This document shows, piece after piece, positions 55,381-64,000 of a DNA stretch of 64,000 bases. The stretch is from Akkermansiaceae bacterium (GTDB lineage: Bacteria > Verrucomicrobiota > Verrucomicrobiia > Verrucomicrobiales > Akkermansiaceae). Numbering within the stretch: the stretch's first letter is position 1; each line of letters starts with the position of its first letter. A program made the translations under genes and the position numbers. The stretch lies in assembly GCA_905182405.1 (NCBI GenBank), contig CAJJBQ010000001.1, positions 1,488,001 through 1,552,000 of the forward strand, written 5' to 3'. Under the pieces are notes generated by a model that saw only the letters and a list, made by a program, of their open reading frames with translations, did no database searches and had not been told where the DNA came from.

Positions 55381-57222
55381 ATGAGCGATTCAGAGCCCCA
55401 AACACAGTCCTTTCAGGCCGAAGTCCGTCAACTTCTCGATATCGTCATCCACTCTCTTTATACCGATAAAGAGATTTTCGTGCGCGAGCTCATCTCGAAT
55501 GCTTCTGACTCACTAGAGAAATTGCGTCTCAAGCAACTGACTGAGAACAGCGTCTTCGAAGGAGATCTACCGTTAGAAATCAATATCACGACCGATGAGG
55601 AAGCGAACACGATCACTTTTTCCGATCATGGAATCGGAATGAATCGTCAGGAGCTTACGGACAACCTCGGCACGATTGCTCGATCTGGTTCCAAGGAGTT
55701 TCTCCAGGCACTCAAGGAAAAGGGCGATACCAATGCTTCTGTGATTGGACAGTTCGGGGTCGGTTTTTACTCGGTCTTTATGGCCGCGGAGAAAGTCGAG
55801 GTTTACACCCATTCGTGGGATGCTGAGGCTGAGCACCTTAAGTGGGAGAGCGACGGGCAGAGCGGCTACAGTATTTACGAGTCTGAGGGGCAACAGCGTG
55901 GCGCGAAGATCGTGGTATATCTCAAGGAGGACTCAAAGGAGTTTGCCACGGAGGCCACCATCAAGAATGTCATCGAGCAGTATTCCCGCTTCGTTTCCTT
56001 TCCTCTTAATCTTAATGGGGAACGCGTCAACACGGTCGATGCAATCTGGCTGAAGTCGAAGAAGGAAATCAGCGAAGAGGAGTATAAAGAGTTCTATCAG
56101 TATTGCGCTCACGCTACTGATGAGCCACGTCACACGCTCCACTTTAGCACGGATGCCCCGCTGAATCTAAACGCGCTCCTCTTTTCGCCCGACGAAAACC
56201 ACGAGCGCTTTGGCTTCGGTCAGATGAAGCCCGGGGTGTCACTCTATTGTCGTAAGGTGTTGATTGATTCCGAACCACAGGGGCTTCTTCCCGAGTGGCT
56301 GCGCTTCCTCCGAGGCGTGGTTGATTCCGAGGATCTTCCGTTAAATATTTCACGCGAGACGATGCAGGACAGCGCCTTGGTCCAGAAGTTGAACCGCCTT
56401 TTGACGAAGCGCTTCCTCAAGCATCTCGCGAGTCAGGCGAAGAATGAACCTGAAAAGTATCAGGAATTCTTCGAGCGCTTTGGCCGCTTTTTGAAAGAGG
56501 GAATTGCGACTGCTCCTGAGCATCACGAGGCGTTGGGAGGACTGCTTCGTTTCGAATCCAGCATGCTGGACAAGGGTGAAAAAACATCGTTGGCGGACTA
56601 CCTCACACGATCGAAGGAAGAGCAGGAAGAAATATACTACCTCGTGGGACTTGATCGTGATGCGATGGCGGCTGGTCCTTACCTGGAGGCTTTCCAAAAG
56701 CGGGGAATCGAAGTCGCTCTTTTCACTGATCAGATTGATGACTACATCATGGAGACGCTTCGTGAGTTCAAGGGAAAGAAGCTTGTCAGTGCGGATCGCG
56801 CGGAGATCGAACTCGATGATCTCGTGGAGAGTGAATCAAAGTTGAGCGAGGAAGATGGAAACAGTCTTGTCGAATGGCTCACCACGACCCTTGGTGACAA
56901 GGTGGAAAAAGTGGAGCTTGGTAAGCGTCTCGTTTCACACCCGGTGGTGGCTCTGCAATCGCAGGATGCGCCGAGTGGTCAGGTGCGTGCGATGATGGAA
57001 GCGATGGGGGAAAATGCGCCAGAGCAGAAAGCGCGTTTGGAATTTAATCCGAATCATGAATTGGTTGCAAAACTTCATGCGTTGAAGGGCGAGAATGAAG
57101 AGGTGGCCGCGAAGGTTGCCAATCAGCTTGCGGATAATGCGCTGCTTGCGGCGGGGCTCGTGAAGAATCCCGCTGGAGTTGTTGCGGGGATGAATGATCT
57201 ACTTGGGTCGCTGATGAAGTAG
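55381..57222 (+). CDS. htpG: Molecular chaperone HtpG (Hsp90)
   Basis: 613 residues. GHKL ATPase motifs: ELISNASDSLEKLR, FSDHGIGMNRQELTDNLGTI, ARSGSKEFLQ and VIGQFGVGFYSVFMAAEKVE. The middle domain has LPLNISRETMQ and the C-terminal dimerisation domain ends LGSLMK. It folds and stabilises client proteins under stress. No CIRCE element or sigma-32 box was seen upstream; the promoter looks housekeeping. The frame is open upstream to 55282, but that part is not Hsp90-like. Confidence 0.97.
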   Translation: MSDSEPQTQSFQAEVRQLLDIVIHSLYTDKEIFVRELISNASDSLEKLRLKQLTENSVFEGDLPLEINITTDEEANTITFSDHGIGMNRQELTDNLGTIARSGSKEFLQALKEKGDTNASVIGQFGVGFYSVFMAAEKVEVYTHSWDAEAEHLKWESDGQSGYSIYESEGQQRGAKIVVYLKEDSKEFATEATIKNVIEQYSRFVSFPLNLNGERVNTVDAIWLKSKKEISEEEYKEFYQYCAHATDEPRHTLHFSTDAPLNLNALLFSPDENHERFGFGQMKPGVSLYCRKVLIDSEPQGLLPEWLRFLRGVVDSEDLPLNISRETMQDSALVQKLNRLLTKRFLKHLASQAKNEPEKYQEFFERFGRFLKEGIATAPEHHEALGGLLRFESSMLDKGEKTSLADYLTRSKEEQEEIYYLVGLDRDAMAAGPYLEAFQKRGIEVALFTDQIDDYIMETLREFKGKKLVSADRAEIELDDLVESESKLSEEDGNSLVEWLTTTLGDKVEKVELGKRLVSHPVVALQSQDAPSGQVRAMMEAMGENAPEQKARLEFNPNHELVAKLHALKGENEEVAAKVANQLADNALLAAGLVKNPAGVVAGMNDLLGSLMK

Positions 57223-57339
57223 CTTTTAAGCATTCATGCTGACAGGCCGTCCGGTGGGGTCGGGGTTCGAATAGCAGCCAGCGGATGGCGGTTATTTGAA
57301 TCGTCGTCGAAGGCTTGCCTGTTTTGGCTTTGCTAGATT

Positions 57340-57447
57340 GGGCCCAGGGTGAGGCCCTAGGATACGTTAGATCGTCCTCTAAGGTCCGGCCGGATGATAA
57401 CTTTGTAAGTGAAACTAGGGCTACGCAAGGCTCGCCCTGGTTGGGGC
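57340..57447. repeat. Imperfect inverted-repeat element
   Basis: Left arm GGGCCCAGGGTGAGGCCCTAGG (57340-57361) is complementary, with a bulge and a few mismatches, to parts of 57414-57447 (CTAGGGC and CTCGCCCTGG, then GGGGCC). The arms flank about 50 bases. It fills most of the 226-base gap after htpG (57223-57448), which has no supported gene. It resembles intergenic repeat units of related genomes, but no second copy was noticed here. Confidence 0.5.
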
Positions 57448-57448
57448 C

Positions 57449-58093
57449 TTACTGACTGCCTTTTAGCCACTCACGGACAAGCTCATTCCAGAGGCTGTAG
57501 CCTTTTGGCGTGAGGTGGAGTCCGTCTTTTTCGAAGAGGTCGGCGGCGGGTGGTTGACCGGTTTTGAGCATGGCGGCGGGGGTGTCGAGGTAGTTGAGGC
57601 GCTTGCTCTGTTGGCTGAGTTCTTGGATGGCGAGGTTTGCCTTATTCATCTCGGGCCAGAGTTTCCAGCGTTTGATACTGGGCTTGATGGGGAGAAAGAT
57701 GATATCGGTCTTGGGGAAAGTAGCGTGGACTTTTTTGACGAATTTTTGGAAATCGTTGACGACGATTTCGGCGGTCTTCCCTTTGCCGATGTCGTTATCG
57801 CCCGCATAGAGGAAGATGGCTTTGGGCTGATAGGGGAGGACGATGCGGTCGGCGAAGTGAAGGGAATCCTCGAGTTCGGAGCCGCCGAAGCCTCGGTTGA
57901 TCGTGACGAGATCGGGAAAGGAATTTTTGAGGTCCCAGAGCTTGACGCTGGAGGAGCCGATGAAGAGGTAGGCCTTTTTCGGTGGAGCCGCTTTTTTGTC
58001 AGCAGCTTCAAATTTGGCGATGTCTTTCTCCCACTTGGATGGCTCGGCGAAGAGGGGAAGTGGGAGAAGTAGGATAAGGAGGATGCGGATCAT
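57449..58093 (-). CDS. SGNH/GDSL-type esterase, exported
   Basis: 214 residues with signal peptide (MIRILLILLLPLPLFAEPS). Block I Ser: FIGSSSVKLWDLKNSF. Block II Gly: INRGFGGSELEDSLHFADR. Block III Asn: LYAGDNDIGKGKTAE. Block V Asp-His: EKDGLHLTPKGYSLWNELV. These are carbohydrate or lipid esterases acting in the periplasm. It is a platelet-activating-factor-acetylhydrolase-like subgroup by pattern. Substrate unknown. Confidence 0.88.
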   Translation of the reverse strand: MIRILLILLLPLPLFAEPSKWEKDIAKFEAADKKAAPPKKAYLFIGSSSVKLWDLKNSFPDLVTINRGFGGSELEDSLHFADRIVLPYQPKAIFLYAGDNDIGKGKTAEIVVNDFQKFVKKVHATFPKTDIIFLPIKPSIKRWKLWPEMNKANLAIQELSQQSKRLNYLDTPAAMLKTGQPPAADLFEKDGLHLTPKGYSLWNELVREWLKGSQ

Positions 58094-58174
58094 GGGGTGG
58101 TGAATTCAAGGGTTTTTAGATTACCTTTAGGTAGAGAGTTGGAATTGTCTTCCTCTTAAAAGTGATCGAGCACT

Positions 58175-59029
58175 CTAGCCGATCCACGATTGCTCGATGA
58201 GTTCCTTGAGGCGGGCTTTGTCGGTGGCGGACGTCTTTGCGATGAAGCCTTTGGCGTGGGCGAAGTGGACATCGTCTTCATCGACGACGCGGACGAATTC
58301 GAGGCGCTTATCGTCGTTGAAACGGGACATGCCGTAGCCGGAGCCACGGCGATCGGGATAGACGAGAGCGACAGTTTCTTCGGCGAATTCGCTGTCGGCA
58401 ACAAAGCGTCCCATGCCGGCTGAGGCGTCAGCGCTGAGGGGCTCGACGCGTGGCATAAAGAGGGCTTTTTTTCCAAATCCCATGTCCCACCATTCGGCGA
58501 GGCGACCGACTTCTTCGAGCTTGGCCTTCATGCCGGTGAGGTATTTGTGGAGGTCTTCGCCGACCATTTGCATGACTTCCCAGATGGGTTGTCCAGCGTT
58601 GTGCTCGGTGTAGGAGGCAAAGCGGCGGAGAAGAGTTATGTCGACGGGGGAGTTGAGCTTGGAGAGGGTCTCTCGTTCGACGCCGAGCCACTTGCCGGTA
58701 TCGACAGGGCCGCAGGTATCGAACCACTCGGCGACTTCGAGCCAGTCGCAGAATTTTTGTGCGTCCTCGTAGAGGCTGAAATGTTTCAGCACCAAGCTGA
58801 TGGCGCAGAGGGGTTCGGAGTCGCGGGGGAACTGGTGGTGATCGAAGTTCATTAGCTCCTCATTCCAATCGCCTCCGACATCGACGACACAGACTTGCGA
58901 GTCGGCGAGGTCGGCTTCGGTGGGTTCCCGTCGGAAAATGGTGACGGGATATTTGGCGATGAGGAGGGCGCAGGCGAGGAAGTCATCCTTATGCGCGCCA
59001 CCGGGATGCACTATAATTTCACGAATCAT
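58175..59029 (-). CDS. MYG1-family (UPF0160) putative exonuclease
   Basis: 284 residues. DHH-like metal motifs: IIVHPGGAHKDDFLACALLI, VCVVDVGGDWNEELMNFDHHQ-type block (NFDHHQFP), LVLKHFSLYEDAQ and EVAEWFDTCGPVDTG. MYG1 proteins are 3'-5' RNA exonucleases in eukaryotes; the bacterial ones are less studied. It is 81 bp upstream of the SGNH gene on the same strand. Confidence 0.88.
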   Translation of the reverse strand: MIREIIVHPGGAHKDDFLACALLIAKYPVTIFRREPTEADLADSQVCVVDVGGDWNEELMNFDHHQFPRDSEPLCAISLVLKHFSLYEDAQKFCDWLEVAEWFDTCGPVDTGKWLGVERETLSKLNSPVDITLLRRFASYTEHNAGQPIWEVMQMVGEDLHKYLTGMKAKLEEVGRLAEWWDMGFGKKALFMPRVEPLSADASAGMGRFVADSEFAEETVALVYPDRRGSGYGMSRFNDDKRLEFVRVVDEDDVHFAHAKGFIAKTSATDKARLKELIEQSWIG

Positions 59030-59196
59030 TAGAGGGGCTTAACTCAGTGAGGGGAGCATGGCAACCTCTGCCACCAACGTCGTGCTTTTGGGTAGCGGGC
59101 ATATTGAGATGTTTGTCGTTATCGTTGCTGGGGAAAAGCACGCTTGATTTTGAACACTCTTGTTGAATCTGATCGGAATCGAAGGCAGATTAGGGA

Positions 59197-59907
59197 ATCA
59201 AACTATCGGTCATCATCCCTGCGCATAACGAGGAGGAGTTTCTTCCGGGTTGCCTTGCGTGCATCGATGTTGCGGAGAAGAAGTGGGACGGGGAGGTTGA
59301 AGTCGTCGTGGTTTTGAATCGCTGCACCGATAGGACGGAGGAAATTGCGCGCGTGCATGGGGCGGTAATTGCGAGGGAAGAAGCCAAGAACCTGGCGATG
59401 ATTCGGAATGCTGGTCTAGCTGTGGCGACGGGAGAGATCGTGATGACGGTGGATGCGGATAGTCGTTTTCACCCCTGCTCTTTTGTTGATGTGGTCGAGA
59501 AGCTGGCGACGGGTCGCTATGTGGGGGGAGGGGCGATGGTGTATCCGGAGCGCTGGTCGTTGGGGATCTTGGCAACGGGCTTTGTGGCGGCGTTATATCT
59601 CGCGAAGTATCGCGTGAGCTTCGGTACTTTTTGGACAACGCGGGAGGCTTGCGAGGCAATTGGGGGGTTTAATCCTGAATTTGTCACGATTGAGGATGTC
59701 GATTTTGCAGTGCGTTTGAAAAAACTGGGACAGCATCGGGATCAAAAATTTGGGACTCTTGTACGCAGTGCGCTGACGACGTCGTGTCGGAAGTTTGATT
59801 CGTTTGGTGATTGGTATCTGGTGAAGAATGCAGATTTTATTACCCGCGCATTTAGCGGAAGAGATCAGGCAGCGGGTGATGAATATTGGTATGAACCGGG
59901 GCGCTGA
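59197..59907 (+). CDS. GT2-family glycosyltransferase lacking a normal start codon
   Basis: The protein reads KLSVIIPAHNEEEFLPGCLA from 59200, the standard GT2 beginning, then VVVVLNRCTDRTEEIARVHG, NLAMIRNAGLAVATGEIV and the metal-binding DADSRF. ATC at 59197 sits where the initiator Met is normally found, and the codon two before it is the stop TAG (59191). The first ATG/GTG/TTG in frame is a GTG at 59308, which would remove 37 residues of the nucleotide-binding fold. Either ATC is the start, the start codon is mutated, or the shortened form is made. It acts on an unknown acceptor. Confidence 0.65.
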   Translation: MKLSVIIPAHNEEEFLPGCLACIDVAEKKWDGEVEVVVVLNRCTDRTEEIARVHGAVIAREEAKNLAMIRNAGLAVATGEIVMTVDADSRFHPCSFVDVVEKLATGRYVGGGAMVYPERWSLGILATGFVAALYLAKYRVSFGTFWTTREACEAIGGFNPEFVTIEDVDFAVRLKKLGQHRDQKFGTLVRSALTTSCRKFDSFGDWYLVKNADFITRAFSGRDQAAGDEYWYEPGR

Positions 59908-60046
59908 ATGTTAGAGTCGCCCTCGATTATATGAAGAAGGCATGAGGCTTCGGGCTCAATTTGAGACCTTGGAGGTATCGGAGTTGATCTGGTTCTTGAG
60001 GGCAGATGAGAGCTTGAGGGTTCGGGATTTGATTGTAGCTTCTGAT

Positions 60047-61603
60047 ATGAATGAATTTGCGCAGATCGATTCAGATATGAAGCCGCGGCCGAGGTGGAAG
60101 CTTTTGGTGTGGATTGAAGGGATTTTAGTGCTGCTTTGGGGTGGGTTGAAAATGGTGCCCGGGATCGAAGAAAAAGGGGCAGGAGGGGCAGTTGATTTGC
60201 TTCTAGTGCTCCTTGTTTTTGTAGTGGCATTGATCTGGTTGCTCTTGCTGAGTGGGCTTCGGTGGAAGGTTCGCTTGATTGGGGCGGCGGTGATGCTGGC
60301 GCTACTTGGGTTGGTGAAGATGGATGGGCACACGGGGAGTTTCTTTCCGCAGTTTTCGTGGCGGTGGACGAAGGAGTCTGCGAAGGCAATGCCTGAGGTA
60401 ACTGGGACGGTTGCTAAAGAAGGGACCTTGATTTCGACGGAAGGGGCGGAGCACTTTGCGCGCTTTCTGGGAGCTGAGATGAAAAACTGGGTATCGGGGG
60501 CGCTCTTACCGGAGGGCTGGTCTAATTCCAAGCCGAAGGAGCTTTGGCGGAAGCAGATTGGTGAGGGATGGTCGGCGTTTTCAGTGGCGGGTGAATTTGC
60601 TTATACGCTGGAACAGCGGGGGGAGCAGGAGACGACGATTTGTTATGAACTCAGGACCGGAGATGTGGTCTGGGTGCATGGGGAGGATGTGCGCTTTGAA
60701 GAGTCGATGGGCGATGATGGGCCGCGGTCGACTCCCACGGTGGTGGATGGAAAAGTGTTTTCCTACGGTGCGACCGGGATTTTGAATTGTCTTGATGCGC
60801 GCACGGGTGAGTTGATTTGGGGGAAAGACGTTCTGGTTGAGCTGGGGCAGCAGGTACCGACTTGGGCGAAGAGTTGTAGTCCGCTGGTAGTGGACGGGAA
60901 GGTGATCGTAACCTTGGGGAAAGAGGCGGAGAAAAACTTGGCGGCCTTTAATATTTCAAATGGCGAGTTGGTCTGGAGGGCTGGGGATTACAGCTCGTCT
61001 TATGCCTCGCCGGTGGTGGCGACGTTGGCTGGGAAGCGTCAGATCGTGGCGATACAGCAGAAGTCGGTCGATGGTTATGAGATCGAGAGCGGTGAAATTT
61101 TGTGGTCGTTTCCGATTGGGAATCCGCAGGGGAATTGTGCGTCACCTTTGATCTTGGAGGACACAGTGATTACCAGTAGCGGTTATGGCTACGGGACTCA
61201 TCGCATTAAGATTACGCCCATGGCTGAGGGCGAGGGATTCGGAGCGGAAGAGATGTGGCACTCGCGTAAGCTGAAATCGAAATTTGCCAATATGGTGGTG
61301 AAGGACGGTGGCGTCTATGGGCTGAATGAGGGACGTCTGGTGTGTCTCAATCTTGAGGATGGGAGCCTGAGGTGGCGGGGGAGTAATTTTGGACATGGGC
61401 AGCTGCTTGGGGTCGGAGATCACATGATCGTGCAGACTGAGAACGGAGGAATTTCTATTGTGGAGATCAGTCCGGAGGAGGAGAAGATTGTGGGGGAGTT
61501 CGATGCGCTGGAGCATCGAACGTGGAATAACCCGGTGCTGGCGGGACGGATTTTATTGGTGAGAAATGACCGCGAGGCGATTGCCTTTGAGTTCTTACGT
61601 TAA
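60047..61603 (+). CDS. Membrane-anchored PQQ-type beta-propeller protein
   Basis: 518 residues from ATG 60047; the frame is open to 59942. Three or four hydrophobic helices come first (WIEGILVLLWGGLKMV, LLLVLLVFVVALIWLLLL, LIGAAVMLALLGLVKM). A PQQ-like propeller follows from about 130, with blades such as GEFAYTLEQRGEQETTICYE, YGATGILNCLDARTGELIWG, DGYEIESGEILWSFPIG and GVYGLNEGRLVCLNLEDGSL. Similar proteins are abundant in Planctomycetes and Verrucomicrobia; most have no bound PQQ. Function unknown. Confidence 0.82.
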   Translation: MNEFAQIDSDMKPRPRWKLLVWIEGILVLLWGGLKMVPGIEEKGAGGAVDLLLVLLVFVVALIWLLLLSGLRWKVRLIGAAVMLALLGLVKMDGHTGSFFPQFSWRWTKESAKAMPEVTGTVAKEGTLISTEGAEHFARFLGAEMKNWVSGALLPEGWSNSKPKELWRKQIGEGWSAFSVAGEFAYTLEQRGEQETTICYELRTGDVVWVHGEDVRFEESMGDDGPRSTPTVVDGKVFSYGATGILNCLDARTGELIWGKDVLVELGQQVPTWAKSCSPLVVDGKVIVTLGKEAEKNLAAFNISNGELVWRAGDYSSSYASPVVATLAGKRQIVAIQQKSVDGYEIESGEILWSFPIGNPQGNCASPLILEDTVITSSGYGYGTHRIKITPMAEGEGFGAEEMWHSRKLKSKFANMVVKDGGVYGLNEGRLVCLNLEDGSLRWRGSNFGHGQLLGVGDHMIVQTENGGISIVEISPEEEKIVGEFDALEHRTWNNPVLAGRILLVRNDREAIAFEFLR

Positions 61604-61746
61604 GAGGGATTATCCTTTCCAATCTTTCGATTATGATTTTGCTGGTTTTAGGTAGGAACTTCGCGATCAATCACTACTAACTTTTTGTCATGTTTACGGA
61701 GTGCTTCTTTTACATGCTGATAATTAATGCTTAGACCCCTTTTTGA

Positions 61747-62671
61747 ATGAGGATTACTAAAAAGACAATTCGCCTGGGTGAGAGATCCCTGAAGATGGTT
61801 GAGTTGATCCCGGGGAGAGCTGAGAAGGCTCTGCGCTGGATGTGTGGGGTATCCGGGGTGGTGTTTGCTAGCCTAATGATCGGGATGGCAATATTGCTTC
61901 CTCAGGTCACGGAGCGTTATCAAATGAAAATGATTATTCTGGGGGCGATGGTTGGGGGTGGTGCTTGTGATGGCTGCGGCAGGGCGGAGGGTTTTTCGGT
62001 CAGTGGAGCGCGTGGGCATTGGCTCGGGGATGCGGTGGTTTGGTCTGACACATTGGTCGCCCAAGGTCCCTACGACGAAGAGCCAGATTCTCGATATTGG
62101 GAGGAATGATGTTGCTGCGCTCTTTGTCTCGGTGCGGCATCCTGTCTCGGCGCGGCATCCCGAGGGAGAAGTGTTACTCACGGTTGGGCCGTTTATGGAT
62201 GGGGATCAAGCGGTAGAGGCCGCCGCCTTGATGCGCTCGGGCCAAAAGGGACCGGAAGAGGGGGGAGCGAAAGCTGATCCGATTCGGATCATTAAGGAGC
62301 TTGAAGGCGGGGCTTCACCTGTTGTAGCCAAACTATTGATGAGTATAATTTTTTGCGTACTCCTGATTCCAGCTTGGTTAGATCGGACCTGGTTGGATGC
62401 GGCGCTCTCGATGTTGATCGGAGTGCCTCTTTTGATATTAGCTGTGGTTTGGATTACGCCTAGTGGAGGAGTTTTTAACAAGACGGATAAAGGCGAGAGC
62501 GTAGATTTTTGGACGCGTCACCGGTTTTTTGGAAGACTGGAGTATCGTAAGAGTTTGATTACTAATGAAGTTCCGGAATTCCTACAGCGCGCGCGTCACT
62601 TGCCTAGCGTGGGGTGGATTTGCGTAATCCTAATCCACGTTGTGATATTGGTAATTTGGGTTCTTCGTTGA
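61747..62671 (+). pseudogene. Four-helix membrane protein interrupted by a frameshift in a G run
   Basis: The first frame (61747-62109) reads a signal-like start, two helices (VSGVVFASLMIGMAILL, MKMIILGAMVGG) and then nonsense to its stop. The second frame (61952-62671) has VVLVMAAAGRRVF, a soluble middle and helices near LLMSIIFCVLLIPAWLD, LSMLIGVPLLILAVVWI and ICVILIHVVILVIWVL. They meet at a run of five G (61954-61958). With four G the frames join as MVGVVLVMAAAGRRVF, a smooth helix. So one base is extra, by mutation, phase variation or sequencing error. Family unknown. Confidence 0.65.
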
Positions 62672-62877
62672 GTGGAAGGTGACTAGTCCCATACGTATCT
62701 TGCGTCGTGGATGAGATTTTTTTTCGAGGAATTCGCAGAATTCTACTTTGAAGGATGCGAGGGCCTAGCGGTGATTGTTGTGGGAAATAAAGTCGCTGGA
62801 GCTGCTATCTTTCGCCACTGCCGAGACTGAGGATTCTATGGCTTGTGATTGGCGGGCGATATGGTGACACTGGCGGT

Positions 62878-63615
62878 GTGGCAGGGGACAAGAAATCGAA
62901 GAAAGCAAGGCGCGGCAAGCACCAGCCTATGGGGCTGGATATTCTCTATGAAGATCGAGATATTATCGTGGTAAATAAGGCTGCGGGATTGCTTACGATC
63001 GGGACAGGCAATGACAACGGTCGGACAGCTCATGCCGCTTTGGACGATTATGTTCGCAAGGGAAATTACAAATCTCGGGAGCGCATTTTTATCGTGCACC
63101 GCTTAGATCGCGATACTTCGGGAGCGCTGGTCTTTGCGAGAACGGAGGAGGTGAAGGAGAAGCTCCAATCGACCTGGAAGGAAGTAGAGAAGACCTACCT
63201 CGCGTTTGTGGAGGGGCATCCGGATCCTGAGGAAGGGACGATTTCCAGCTATCTCGTCGAGAGTTCAGCACGTCGGGTCTACTCGACCAATGACAAGAAC
63301 GAGGGACGACTTTCGCACACGAAATACAAGGTCATTAAAACTGTAGGTGAGCGCAGTTTGTTAGAAATCAGCTTGCTGACCGGGCGGAAGAACCAGATTC
63401 GGGTTCATGTGGCCGATAAGGGCTGGCCTATTGTGGGAGACGGAAAGTATGGGCGGAAGATTCGGGATAATAAGCGGCTCGCGTTGCATTCCCATCAGCT
63501 GACCTTTGCTCATCCTTTCAGTGGGGAAATGATGACCTTCGAAGCGCCTGTGCCAGCGACTTTTCACCAGATGGCAGCAGCGCCGGAGCCCAATCCTCCG
63601 AAGGAGAGAAATTGA
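62878..63615 (+). CDS. RluA-family pseudouridine synthase
   Basis: About 245 residues. Catalytic Asp: FIVHRLDRDTSGALVFART. Other motifs are ILYEDRDIIVVNKAAGLLT at the start, KTYLAFVEGHP, SHTKYKVIKTVGERSLLEIS, LLTGRKNQIRVHVADKGWPI and GDGKYG. Start uncertain: GTG 62845, GTG 62878 or ATG 62929. I prefer 62878, because the basic stretch KKSKKARRGKHQPMG before ILYEDRD is usual in relatives. The target uridine cannot be told. No S4 domain. Confidence 0.88.
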   Translation: MAGDKKSKKARRGKHQPMGLDILYEDRDIIVVNKAAGLLTIGTGNDNGRTAHAALDDYVRKGNYKSRERIFIVHRLDRDTSGALVFARTEEVKEKLQSTWKEVEKTYLAFVEGHPDPEEGTISSYLVESSARRVYSTNDKNEGRLSHTKYKVIKTVGERSLLEISLLTGRKNQIRVHVADKGWPIVGDGKYGRKIRDNKRLALHSHQLTFAHPFSGEMMTFEAPVPATFHQMAAAPEPNPPKERN

Positions 63616-63683
63616 GTTGAAGGCGGAGGGCAGAGACGAATAATTTGATCACAGATGTTTGATGCGCAGTTTTCGGATGGAGA

Positions 63684-63702
63684 CTGTGGCTGGAAGCCAC
63701 AG
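63684..63702 (-). terminator. Hairpin at the tsaD stop
   Basis: A perfect 8-pair stem CTGTGGCT/AGCCACAG with a 3-base loop begins right at the tsaD stop codon. No T run follows, so it may be a Rho-dependent or mRNA-end hairpin rather than a true intrinsic terminator. Confidence 0.4.
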
Positions 63703-64000
63703 CTACCTTAAAGCGGTGAGGGAGAGGTTGGGATCGATTCCGATGTTTAGAGGGTCCGGCTTGCGGTTCTCGTGGGCGAGAAGTCCGGCGAAGGCGATCA
63801 TACCGGCGTTGTCGGTAGTGAGCGCAGGCCGGGTGAGGCGGAGTTCAATTCCTTCGTTTTGGCAGGCGAGGCGGAGTTCTTCCTGAAGCGCTTTATTGCA
63901 GGCGACACCTCCGGAAAGGGTGACGATTTTGTGGCCCGTTTTTTCGGCGGCGAGGAGGGTTTTACGGACCAGGGTATCGATGACGGCGGCTTGGAAGGAG
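63703..64000 (-). CDS. tsaD: tRNA threonylcarbamoyladenosine synthase component TsaD, 3' part
   Basis: The last 98 residues or so are visible; the start lies beyond the right edge. They read KIVTLSGGVACNKALQEELR, then ELRLTRPALTTDNAGMIAFA and GLLAHENRKPDP, the C-terminal lobe of TsaD with its SGGVAxN and TDNxxMIA motifs. TsaD transfers threonylcarbamoyl to A37 of ANN-decoding tRNAs. The stop TAG is at 63705-63703. Confidence 0.88.
   Translation of the reverse strand, partial: SFQAAVIDTLVRKTLLAAEKTGHKIVTLSGGVACNKALQEELRLACQNEGIELRLTRPALTTDNAGMIAFAGLLAHENRKPDPLNIGIDPNLSLTALR

Overview
This window is a 64 kb piece of a bacterial chromosome. Its gene families point to the Verrucomicrobia, close to the Akkermansia / Rubritalea / Roseibacillus group. 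The best evidence is a five-gene pilus-like block followed by coaE and rho (28916-38557) that matches, in order and in protein architecture, the Amuc_1102-Amuc_1098 locus of Akkermansia muciniphila as I remember it. A planctomycete-type PSD1/DUF1549/DUF1553 plus DUF1501 gene pair, secreted proteins carrying DxDxDGxxNxxE calcium-loop repeats, and weak Shine-Dalgarno sites fit the same group. No integrase, transposase, prophage or CRISPR array was found, so this is mostly core chromosome with several decaying accessory genes.

Layout. 1-4094 (minus strand): a truncated HTH protein, a three-LysM protein, dusB, a conserved hypothetical and an LptG-type permease. 4161-7614: two hypothetical fragments, a dicarboxylate/amino-acid symporter, an internally deleted acyltransferase, tRNA-Phe with its own promoter and terminator, a gene-free hairpin-rich stretch and a small membrane protein. 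7738-11713 (plus): cysS, a SenB-like GT4 glycosyltransferase and a NahK-like N-acetylhexosamine kinase in overlapping order, then a small conserved protein. 11717-22472: an M16 protease, a Tat-exported TIM-barrel protein and a minus-strand cluster (PSD1 protein, DUF1501, SMP-30 lactonase, GntR/FCD regulator) that looks like a carbohydrate-catabolism unit, plus a Nudix hydrolase. 22532-25051: an EboD/EboF-like pair. 24911-26009: a BlaI repressor with a broken BlaR1/M56 partner. 26105-28758: a DinG-type helicase converging on aroD.

28916-36170 reads as a pilMNOPQ-like envelope machine: an exported Amuc_1102-like protein, a PilM fused to a PilN-like anchor, an Amuc_1100-like PilO-like protein, an Amuc_1099-like protein and a secretin. 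coaE and a rho with a histone-H1-like tail follow. 38728-43971 holds two large secreted proteins, one of them a subtilase with a P-domain. 44070-50972 holds rnd, a frameshifted zinc-ribbon protein, gyrB and gyrA. 51055-55176 (minus) holds a Nudix-like protein, a DUF5069 protein and the KorAB 2-oxoacid:ferredoxin oxidoreductase. 55381-64000 holds htpG, an SGNH hydrolase, a MYG1-type exonuclease, a GT2 glycosyltransferase without a normal start codon, a PQQ-propeller membrane protein, a frameshifted membrane protein, an RluA-type pseudouridine synthase and the 3' end of tsaD.

The most interesting observations are the pilMNOPQ-like reading of the Amuc_1098-1102 block, the reduced EboD/EboF pair, the SenB-like/NahK-like pair next to cysS, the hairpin-rich stretch upstream of tRNA-Phe, and several genes caught in the act of breaking. 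Family assignments come from motifs and memory; no database search was run.
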